Assembly: GCA_964390115.1 (NCBI GenBank)
Contig: CAYMGT010000038.1
Coordinates: forward strand, 1 to 7,969
Direction: 5' to 3'
DNA: 7,969 bases
Source: JAIPJA01 sp964390115
GTDB taxonomy: Bacteria; Patescibacteriota; Patescibacteriia; Patescibacteriales; UBA12465
Positions 1-5,896 of this stretch are shown here, one piece after another; position 1 is the stretch's first letter, and every line of letters begins with the position of its first letter. A model generated the notes under the pieces. That model did no database searches, had not been told where the DNA came from, and was given only the letters and a program-made list of their open reading frames with translations. The position numbers were made by a program, and so were the translations under genes.

Positions 1-19
1 CAAATTTTTAAAAATAATT

Positions 20-30
20 TATAATATAAT
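20..30 (+). promoter_or_regulatory. Candidate -10 element(s) for the structured leader RNA
   Basis: Two overlapping perfect TATAAT hexamers are visible, at 20-25 and 25-30. The first predicts a transcript start near 32, just before the first hairpin arm at 35; the second predicts a start near 37. The -35 region for the first lies off the left edge of the window, and no TTGACA-like hexamer is seen for the second. In such AT-rich DNA the hexamer alone is weak evidence. The support comes mainly from the terminated, structured segment immediately downstream. Confidence 0.35.
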
Positions 31-68
31 TACATTGATTATTTCACTTAAAGAAAGGAAAAAAAATC

Positions 69-119
69 ATGAGAAATCAATCAAGCAACTCAAGGCAAGA
101 AAATTTAAATTCTTCTTAG
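69..119 (+). CDS. Possible 16-residue leader peptide ORF
   Basis: ATG at 69 opens a 16-codon frame ending in TAG: MRNQSSNSRQENLNSS. An AAAGGA (54-59) lies 9 nt before the ATG, the only good Shine-Dalgarno-like sequence ahead of any start in this window. The peptide is hydrophilic with no membrane segment, so it does not look like a type I toxin. Six of 16 residues are Asn or Gln, and the next gene, gatB, belongs to the enzyme that makes Asn-tRNA and Gln-tRNA. This would suit an attenuation leader, but with so few codons it could be chance. The second half of the frame is also the left arm of the long hairpin, so RNA structure alone may explain the sequence. A non-coding reading is at least as likely. 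Confidence 0.22.
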   Translation: MRNQSSNSRQENLNSS

Positions 120-162
120 CTAACCGAAAAATGCATTAAGAATTAAAGTTTTCTTCCACAAC

Positions 163-193
163 GCCGCCTTAAAAAATTTGAGGCGGCTTTTTT
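163..193 (+). terminator. Rho-independent terminator ahead of gatB
   Basis: GCCGCCT (163-169) pairs perfectly with AGGCGGC (181-187). The stem continues through a T-G wobble and three A-T pairs to a 3-nt AAA loop (174-176). Six T residues (188-193) follow directly. The GC-rich block is conspicuous in this AT-rich sequence. There is no T-run on the opposite side, so it works for plus-strand transcription only. It ends whatever is transcribed from the left and isolates, or conditionally attenuates, gatB 41 nt downstream. Confidence 0.88.
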
Positions 194-199
194 ATATAT

Positions 200-228
200 T
201 TGCTTTTTCTAATATTAAAAGTTAAAAT
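200..228 (+). promoter_or_regulatory. Candidate gatB promoter placed for a leaderless start
   Basis: TTGCTT (200-205) and TAAAAT (223-228) are separated by 17 nt, the optimal sigma70 spacing. The last base of the -10 lies 7 nt before the A of the gatB ATG, so +1 would fall on the start codon itself at 235. No Shine-Dalgarno sequence lies between the terminator and the ATG, consistent with a leaderless mRNA. Both hexamers are imperfect. Confidence 0.45.
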
Positions 229-234
229 AAACTT

Positions 235-1743
235 ATGTTAAATAAATATGATGTAATAATAGGATTAGAGATACACGCTGAGCTCAAAACAAAGAGTAAA
301 ATGTTTTGCGCTTGTTTAAACTCATCTGAAAGCAAAGCTAATGAGAATACTTGTCCAATTTGCTTAGCTCATCCAGGTACATTACCAACTGTTAATAAAG
401 AAGCGGTACTGCTAACTCTTCTAACTGGACTAGCTCTAAATTGTGAGATTAATCGTAAGAGTAAATTTGATCGTAAAAATTATTTTTATCCAGATTTACC
501 TAAAGGTTATCAAATTTCCCAATATGACTTACCACTTTGCTATGGTGGTTATTTGGAACTTGACGGAAAAAAAATCGCTTTAACTAGAATTCATTTAGAA
601 GAAGATACTGGAAAGTTAAGTCATCCTATAAATAGTGATACAAGTATAATTGATTTTAATCGCGCTGGAGCTCCACTCATGGAAATGGTTTCTGAGCCAG
701 TTATAAAAAACTCGCTAGAAGCAAAACAATTCTGTCAACGATACCAACAAATATTACGATATTTAGACATTAGTAACGCTGATATGGAAAAAGGTGAAAT
801 GCGCTGTGAGGCTAATATAAGTGTACAAAAAAAAGATAGTTGGATCTATGAAAATGGAGAGATTATTTCTAAAAATGATTTACCTTTAAACTCTAAAGTA
901 GAAGTTAAAAATTTGAATTCCTTTAAAATCGTGGAAAAAGCTATTGAATACGAAATTAAAAGACAAACTGAACTTTTGGAGGAAAACCAAGATATTAAAC
1001 AAGAAACAAGGGGTTGGAATGAAAAACAATCAGAAACCGTATCTCAAAGAATTAAAGAGAGCTCAGCTGATTATCGTTATTTCCCTGAACCCGACATCCC
1101 TCCCTTAAATATCAAAGAATCTTGGTTAAAAAATTTAAAAAATAAAATTGGAGAATTGCCTGAAAAAAAAATTGCTAGATTTAATCAGCAATATGGTTTA
1201 GAAAAAGAGCTAATTGAAGTTATAATTTCTGATAAAAGTGTAGCTAATTGGTTAGAACAAGTCATCTCTGAACTTAGAGCTTGGATAGACTCCAACGGTG
1301 ATGAATGGGAAAGACAAAATAAAAAACTCTGTAGATTAGCTGCTAACACTTTAAGCTCTGGTTTATTTCAGTTTATGCGTAAAAATAAAGAAAATATTAA
1401 TGATCTTAAATTATCAGCAGAAAACTTTGCTGAACTTATCTGTTTAATTTATCAAGATAAAGTTAATAAAATTACAGCTAATAAAATTTTGGAAATAATG
1501 TATAAAGACGGTGGAGACCCCACTGATATTATGGAAGAAAATAATTGGCAACAAGAAGATAATACGGATAAACTAAAAAAAATTATCAAAGAAGTTATCA
1601 AGGATAATCCTAAACAAGTAATTGAATATAAAAATGGTAAAGAAGCTTTACTGAAATTTTTTATTGGTCAAGTTATGGCTAAAACTAGAGGTAAAGCTAA
1701 TCCAAATAAATTAGAAACTATTTTAAAAGAAGAACTAAGTTAA
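235..1743 (+). CDS. gatB: Asp-tRNA(Asn)/Glu-tRNA(Gln) amidotransferase subunit B
   Basis: GatB is the tRNA-binding and kinase subunit of cytoplasmic GatCAB. It phosphorylates Glu or Asp misacylated on tRNA(Gln) or tRNA(Asn), and ammonia from GatA then completes the amide. The 502 residues are a normal full length. Visible hallmarks in order are GLEIHAEL (10-17); a zinc-type Cys set C25, C27, C40, C43 in the CPICLAHPG context; the signature KFDRKNYFYPDLPKGYQISQ (77-96); RIHLEEDTGKL (118-128); DFNRAGAPLMEMVSEP (140-155); EKGEMRCEANIS (185-196); and SADYRYFPEPDIPPL (277-291). A helical linker and a YqeY-like tail (about 345-502, with GKANP near the end) follow. M1 is chosen because the conserved GLEIH begins at the usual distance from it. 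No Shine-Dalgarno sequence precedes it. gatA and gatC are not adjacent on either side within the window, so this subunit appears to be a stand-alone gene. Its stop overlaps the stop of miaA. Confidence 0.98.
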   Translation: MLNKYDVIIGLEIHAELKTKSKMFCACLNSSESKANENTCPICLAHPGTLPTVNKEAVLLTLLTGLALNCEINRKSKFDRKNYFYPDLPKGYQISQYDLPLCYGGYLELDGKKIALTRIHLEEDTGKLSHPINSDTSIIDFNRAGAPLMEMVSEPVIKNSLEAKQFCQRYQQILRYLDISNADMEKGEMRCEANISVQKKDSWIYENGEIISKNDLPLNSKVEVKNLNSFKIVEKAIEYEIKRQTELLEENQDIKQETRGWNEKQSETVSQRIKESSADYRYFPEPDIPPLNIKESWLKNLKNKIGELPEKKIARFNQQYGLEKELIEVIISDKSVANWLEQVISELRAWIDSNGDEWERQNKKLCRLAANTLSSGLFQFMRKNKENINDLKLSAENFAELICLIYQDKVNKITANKILEIMYKDGGDPTDIMEENNWQQEDNTDKLKKIIKEVIKDNPKQVIEYKNGKEALLKFFIGQVMAKTRGKANPNKLETILKEELS

Positions 1744-2681
1744 TAATTTTTTAAAAATTGTTCTATTTTTTCATTAGCCTCCAAATAACTTTTTAACCAA
1801 TGGATTTCTCTGCCCTGTCTTTCCCACCTTCTAAGCCAAGTCATTTGTCTTTTAGAAAATCTACAAATAGCTTGATATAGCTTATCTTCCATTTCTTTAT
1901 AGCTAAGTTTTTTCTGTAAATAAAGCGATACATATTTATATTCCAAACCAAAACCCTCTAACCTTGACCAACTAGCTCCTTGTTTGTGAAGCTCTTCTAT
2001 CTCAACTATCATATTTTCTTTCTCCAATCTTTCTTTTAAACGAGAAAGAATTTTTTCTTTAATTAAGTTTCTTTCCATATCTAGAGCTAAAACCAAAAAA
2101 TCAAATTTAGGATGTTCTCTTTTCTCTCCTATTCCACTCTTTGATTCTAAAATCTCCAAATATCTAATAAGTCTTCTTTTATTTCCTCTTTCACTTTGAT
2201 TTAATTTTTCAAAAAATTTAGCTGATTTAGTCTTTATTTTTTTAAGCAAATCTTCTATATCTAATTTTTCCCATTCCAATCTTTTTTTATTATCTTGACC
2301 AACTAAACTTATTTGATAATTATCAATTAAAGCTTGAACGTAAAGTCCACTACCACCACAAATAATAGGAAGCTTCTGTTTGCTGCTTATAAGTGTTAAA
2401 GCCTCATTAGCTAGTGATAAATATTTAGCTAAATCAAATCTATCATTAACCTGACACACATCAATTAAATAATGAGGTATCGTTAATTTTTCACCTTTGG
2501 AGCCTAAAAAATTATATTCAGACAAATCCTTGCCCGTACCTATATCCATACCCCTATAAACTTGTCTTGAATCAGCGCTAATTATTTCACCCTTAAAATT
2601 TTGAGCTAACTTAACAGCTAGAGATGTTTTTCCGCTAGCGGTTGGCCCGACTATGGCTATAGCTGGTCGTTTTTTTTTCAT
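1740..2681 (-). CDS. miaA: tRNA dimethylallyltransferase
   Basis: MiaA transfers dimethylallyl from DMAPP to N6 of A37 in tRNAs that read UNN codons, giving i6A37, the substrate of MiaB. The 313 residues match the family length. Visible motifs are the Walker A GPTASGKT (12-19); SADSRQVYRGMDIGTGK (35-51), with the conserved Asp at 37; PHYLIDV (69-75); GGSGLY (109-114); RRLIRYLEI (169-177); and the C-terminal RFSKRQMTWLRRW (274-286). The usual GTAKP stretch reads GTGKD here, a variant of the substrate loop, but the other core motifs are intact. It follows miaB after 34 nt, on the same strand, with no terminator and no Shine-Dalgarno sequence between, so co-transcription is likely. Its stop codon overlaps that of gatB by 4 nt on the other strand. 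MiaA needs DMAPP, so the cell must make or acquire isoprenoid precursors. Confidence 0.97.
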   Translation of the reverse strand: MKKKRPAIAIVGPTASGKTSLAVKLAQNFKGEIISADSRQVYRGMDIGTGKDLSEYNFLGSKGEKLTIPHYLIDVCQVNDRFDLAKYLSLANEALTLISSKQKLPIICGGSGLYVQALIDNYQISLVGQDNKKRLEWEKLDIEDLLKKIKTKSAKFFEKLNQSERGNKRRLIRYLEILESKSGIGEKREHPKFDFLVLALDMERNLIKEKILSRLKERLEKENMIVEIEELHKQGASWSRLEGFGLEYKYVSLYLQKKLSYKEMEDKLYQAICRFSKRQMTWLRRWERQGREIHWLKSYLEANEKIEQFLKNY

Positions 2682-2715
2682 ATATTACTATCTATCAATA
2701 TTTATTAAAATTATA

Positions 2716-4035
2716 TTATTTACAAATTTCTATAAACTTAGCTTTTAGACCAAAATCATATACTTCTTCTATTTTTACCTTAACAAATTTACCTATAATA
2801 TCTTTGTTATCACTTAAAAAACTAACATTCTTGTAACTAGAAGTTTTAGCGAAATACCGGTTTTTTTTACCTCTACTCTCTACTAACACTCTAACTATCT
2901 TATTTAAATATATCTTATTTCTCTCCACAGCGGTCTTTGATAAAACCTCATTTAAAATATCTTCTCTGTTTTTTTTCTCTGCTAAAGAAACATCATCTTT
3001 TAAACTGTAGGCAGCTGTAAAGGGTCTAGGGCTATAGCGAGATATGTAAGCAAAGTCAAAACAAACTTTTTTAAATACAGAAACAGTGTTTAAAAACTGC
3101 TTTTTAGTCTCTGAAGGAAAACCAACTATAATATCAGTAGTAATGGCTATCTCAGGCTTAACTTTTCTAATTTTAGAAATAGTTTCCAGGTAATTCTCTA
3201 CTCTATATTTTCTATTCATTTTTTCTAAAATATCATTATCACCCGACTGCAAAGCAAGATGAAAATGATTAGCTAATTTTTTTGTTTTACCCAAGGCCTG
3301 TATTAATTTATCGGAAACATTTTTTGGATGACTACTAGAAAATCTCAATATAAAGTCTCCTGGTAAATTATCTATGGCTAAGAGTAAGTCGGAAAAGTCT
3401 TTATCCTTATATCTATAACTGTTAACATTTTGAGCAATTAGGCTTATTTCCTTATAGTCTTTATTTATAAGCCTCTTTACTTCAGAAATAATTTTATCAT
3501 AAGGCCTATAAACCTCCCTGCCCCTGGCATAAGGAACTACGCAATATGAACAAAAATTGTCACAACCATTACCAATTGGAACAAAAGCGCTAAACTTACT
3601 TTCATATTCAGCTTCAATTTCTAAATACCTCTCACCTTGCTTTTGTCTAATTGTATCTGAATCTTTATCTAGAAAAAATAAATTATTAACAGCTACTTTT
3701 TTCATTAAAGTTGGTATTAGCTCAGGTAAATTATTTATAGGCATAAATAAATCCACTTGTGCAGATAATCTTCTTTGTACGTCTTTTCGCCTAGCTAAAC
3801 ATCCGGTAATAATTAACTTATTCTTAGGATTGTCTCTTTTAATATTTCTAACTAGAGTGTAGACCCTGTCCTCTGCTCTTTGTCTTACTCCACAAGTATT
3901 TAGCAGAACAATGTCTGCAAACTTGATTGAGGCTTTTCTTAAAGAAAAAGAATTTAAATAACTTGCTATTCTTTCACTATCAGATTTATTCATCTGACAA
4001 CCAATAGTTAATATATGATAAGATAAATATTTCAT
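2716..4035 (-). CDS. miaB: tRNA-2-methylthio-N6-dimethylallyladenosine synthase
   Basis: MiaB is a radical-SAM methylthiotransferase that converts i6A37 to ms2i6A37 in tRNA. The N-terminal MTTase domain carries the auxiliary-cluster cysteines C13 (GCQMNKSDSER), C48 (LNTCGVR) and C78 (TGCLARR). The radical-SAM site is C157-x3-C161-x2-C164 in NGCDNFCSYCVVPYARGRE. AQNVNSY (200-206), LALQSGD (259-265), TTDIIVGFPSET (298-309) and YSPRPFTAAY (333-342) follow. A C-terminal TRAM-like domain runs from about 375 to 437. GCQMN and QNVNSY favour MiaB over the relatives RimO and MtaB. The 439 residues are a full-length protein with every cluster ligand present. It sits 25 nt after the membrane glycosyltransferase gene and 34 nt before miaA, which supplies its substrate, so the two probably share a message. 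No Shine-Dalgarno sequence precedes the ATG. Confidence 0.96.
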   Translation of the reverse strand: MKYLSYHILTIGCQMNKSDSERIASYLNSFSLRKASIKFADIVLLNTCGVRQRAEDRVYTLVRNIKRDNPKNKLIITGCLARRKDVQRRLSAQVDLFMPINNLPELIPTLMKKVAVNNLFFLDKDSDTIRQKQGERYLEIEAEYESKFSAFVPIGNGCDNFCSYCVVPYARGREVYRPYDKIISEVKRLINKDYKEISLIAQNVNSYRYKDKDFSDLLLAIDNLPGDFILRFSSSHPKNVSDKLIQALGKTKKLANHFHLALQSGDNDILEKMNRKYRVENYLETISKIRKVKPEIAITTDIIVGFPSETKKQFLNTVSVFKKVCFDFAYISRYSPRPFTAAYSLKDDVSLAEKKNREDILNEVLSKTAVERNKIYLNKIVRVLVESRGKKNRYFAKTSSYKNVSFLSDNKDIIGKFVKVKIEEVYDFGLKAKFIEICK

Positions 4036-4060
4036 AAATATAATTCAATAAATTAAATAG

Positions 4061-5836
4061 CTATTTTAAATATAGCCGGTAAAGTGAAAAGTTTTCACCA
4101 ATATCATCTACCTTTATTATTCCCAGTCCAACCTCAGCCAACTTTCTATCGTTTAAATAATTAAAATCCTTATCAGGAAAAGTAAAGTTAAAATAATATA
4201 AAGGTAAATATTGAGCAATTTTAGCATAATAATAATTCATATTATTATCACTTAAAAGACCATTTACCACTTTCCTTTCAGGAAAAAGTAATTTATCGTG
4301 ATACTGAGTTATTATAACACTATTGTATTCAGTGTTTTGCCAAACTTCCTCTATATTAATTTTTTCTTTATTAAACTTTAAATAAGTGTAGTAAATTCCC
4401 TCTTCTGAGCCAAAAATCAAAAACCAAAATGATATTAAGAATATAAAAATAAATAAACTATATAGTATTGCTTGCCTAAACAAAAAATTTACAATTTTTA
4501 TTTTTTTGAAAAAATAAGAACTAAACTTATCTAAGAAAATAGCTGCCAATGGCAAAGCTCCTAAGTAAATTGGTAACCAGTAGCGAGTGTAAGAATTACC
4601 TATAGTATGACTAGTAATATCAGGATTATCGGTAAATTTCCAACTACCATAATAAAAAATTAAAACTAAAGATAAAAATATCCAGCTTAAAATATAATAC
4701 CAATATTTTTTAGGCCATTTATGTATTTTACCTATAAGCAGTAGAAAACCTAAAAAAGCAGGAGCAAATATCCACCAAAACATTTTAATAAAATATAAGT
4801 AAAAAACCATAACTGATTGCCAAGGCTTAAAACCAAAATAAAAAATATTTTCTTTTAAAACATTCCAAGCTTGAGCAAAATATCCAGATTTACTATAAAT
4901 ACTAGATTTAAACACCTGAGAGCTAGCTTGACCAATTTGACTCAATGATTCATTCATTTGACTATAGCCTCCTTGCCAAAGGGCCCCGTATAACAGTTGG
5001 TTATAGTAAAGCATGGGCAGAAGTCCCAAACCGAGTCCAGAAATAAACAGTAATATCTTAGACAAACTAATAGAGCGAAAATAAAAAATCCAAGCTAGAA
5101 AAATTACAGGAATAAACCAAAGAGCCTCTGATGTTCTAGTTATTAAAGCTAAGCCTAAAAATAAACCCGACAGAAAAGATGCTATCAATGAAATATATCT
5201 ATCGTTCTTTAGTTTGAAATTAAAAAAATTATTTTTAAAATATTTCCAAGTTAATTTAACAGGATTCTTTTGCCTAATATATGTCAGAAAGAATAAAGTT
5301 ATTATAACAAATACGATAAATAAAACATTATGAAACAAGCTACGCATAGAATAATAAATATAAACGGGAAAAGAAAAGAGTAATAAGCTTGACAGGAAAG
5401 CTATCTTTTCATTAAAAATCCTTTTAATCAGTAAAAAGAAAAATATTATTCCTAAACCAGCAAAGAAAGGGGTAAAGTATGGTAAAGCTTCTACTGAAAA
5501 AATTTTAGCTAGGTTACCATAAATTAGAGTTAAACCCAAAAAACTTATTGGCTTTAAATAATTGGCATCACTTTTAAAGCTCCGAGGGGCAATCAGTCCT
5601 GCAACTTGAGGATTATATTTTTCCTCTATACTTAGTTTATCTTGCTCTGCATATACTTTAGAGAAAATATAGTTAGCATTTTCGTCAGGTGATCCCCATT
5701 TAACATAATCTGGACTTTGACTAATGTAATTAAAGGAAGAGGCTATAAAGAAAAACAAAATAGATAAAAAAATTACCACTAATAAGCGCCAATTTTTTAA
5801 TAATAATTTTAATATCTGAACTATTTTAATTTTCAT
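4061..5836 (-). CDS. GT-C-fold polytopic membrane glycosyltransferase candidate (PMT/ArnT-like)
   Basis: This is a 591-residue membrane protein with about 12 predicted hydrophobic segments (roughly 17-37, 96-116, 122-140, 144-162, 169-187, 213-232, 236-254, 258-276, 342-369, 378-396, 417-436, 453-475). The first outside loop carries GSPDENANY, with acidic residues D51 and E52 in the place where PMT/GT39-type enzymes hold their catalytic acid. RYW (418-420) followed by LPIY resembles the RY-LP motif near the last helices of GT-C enzymes. Residues 476-591 form a soluble tail, probably outside the membrane. Such enzymes use polyprenyl-phosphate sugars to modify lipids, glycans or proteins; donor and acceptor cannot be read from the sequence. 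It is first in a likely operon with miaB and miaA and diverges from a second membrane protein gene. The start is supported by a -10-like TAATAT exactly placed for a leaderless transcript. The exact family is uncertain. Confidence 0.8.
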   Translation of the reverse strand: MKIKIVQILKLLLKNWRLLVVIFLSILFFFIASSFNYISQSPDYVKWGSPDENANYIFSKVYAEQDKLSIEEKYNPQVAGLIAPRSFKSDANYLKPISFLGLTLIYGNLAKIFSVEALPYFTPFFAGLGIIFFFLLIKRIFNEKIAFLSSLLLFSFPVYIYYSMRSLFHNVLFIVFVIITLFFLTYIRQKNPVKLTWKYFKNNFFNFKLKNDRYISLIASFLSGLFLGLALITRTSEALWFIPVIFLAWIFYFRSISLSKILLFISGLGLGLLPMLYYNQLLYGALWQGGYSQMNESLSQIGQASSQVFKSSIYSKSGYFAQAWNVLKENIFYFGFKPWQSVMVFYLYFIKMFWWIFAPAFLGFLLLIGKIHKWPKKYWYYILSWIFLSLVLIFYYGSWKFTDNPDITSHTIGNSYTRYWLPIYLGALPLAAIFLDKFSSYFFKKIKIVNFLFRQAILYSLFIFIFLISFWFLIFGSEEGIYYTYLKFNKEKINIEEVWQNTEYNSVIITQYHDKLLFPERKVVNGLLSDNNMNYYYAKIAQYLPLYYFNFTFPDKDFNYLNDRKLAEVGLGIIKVDDIGENFSLYRLYLK

Positions 5837-5842
5837 AATTTT

Positions 5843-5848
5843 ATATTA
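5843..5848 (-). promoter_or_regulatory. Candidate -10 of the membrane GT-miaB-miaA unit
   Basis: Read on the minus strand, TAATAT ends 7 nt before the ATG of the membrane glycosyltransferase gene, so +1 would be the A of its start codon at 5836. No convincing -35 hexamer is seen at 17 nt, and a TTGATT further up is about 22 nt away. An AAGG lies 12 nt before the ATG, which is far for ribosome binding and overlaps the promoter region. Confidence 0.4.
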
Positions 5849-5881
5849 CCTTAGCAAAAAATACCAATTTAATCAAGAATT

Positions 5882-5890
5882 TGCTATTAT
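5882..5890 (+). promoter_or_regulatory. Extended -10 promoter for the 633-residue membrane protein gene
   Basis: TGCTATTAT is an extended -10 (TG-n-TATTAT, hexamer 5885-5890). Extended -10 promoters need little or no -35, and none is clear here. The hexamer ends 7 nt before the ATG at 5897, which would make the transcript leaderless. It sits back to back with the minus-strand -10 at 5843-5848 inside a 60-bp divergent region, so the two units may compete or be regulated together. Confidence 0.5.
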
Positions 5891-5896
5891 ATTTAT

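Larger units (their letters stand above)
32..193 (+). ncRNA. Candidate structured small RNA or 5' leader with three hairpins
   Basis: Three hairpins tile this segment almost without gaps. Hairpin 1 pairs 35-45 with 73-84 (11 bp, C78 bulged), leaving a 27-nt loop with a purine-rich AAAGGA (54-59) and an ATG (69-71). Hairpin 2 pairs 97-114 with 138-155: 16 Watson-Crick pairs, one G-U and one A-A mismatch, extended by G94-C157 and G95-C156 across a bulged C96. Hairpin 3 is the terminator at 163-187. A -10 upstream and the terminator downstream would give an RNA of about 160 nt. I do not recognise it as tmRNA, 6S, RNase P, SRP RNA or a known riboswitch. It could be a free-standing small RNA, the end of a short peptide mRNA, or an attenuating leader of gatB. 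Pairing is read directly from the sequence; expression and function are inferred. Confidence 0.4.

Noticed and set aside
32..193. tmRNA, 6S RNA, SRP RNA or a known riboswitch for the leader RNA
   Set aside because: There is no 3' CCA or tRNA-like domain, no long closing stem with a central bubble, no SRP apical motif and no ligand-binding core that I recognise.
1745..1759. AATTTTT/AAAAATT inverted repeat as a bidirectional terminator
   Set aside because: There is no G-C pair in the stem, and such repeats are expected by chance in this composition. It is mentioned only in the finding on the convergent overlap.
3557..3862. A 101-codon open frame on the plus strand
   Set aside because: It lies wholly antisense within miaB, over the radical-SAM and preceding region. 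Its translation has no recognisable motif and it has no Shine-Dalgarno sequence. It is a shadow of the real gene.
4055..4076. Palindrome AAATAGCTATTT (4055-4066) and a GCTAT/ATAGC hairpin (4060-4076) at the membrane GT-miaB junction
   Set aside because: The arms are short and nearly all A-T, with no proper T-run after them on the minus strand. It is too weak to call a terminator or operator.
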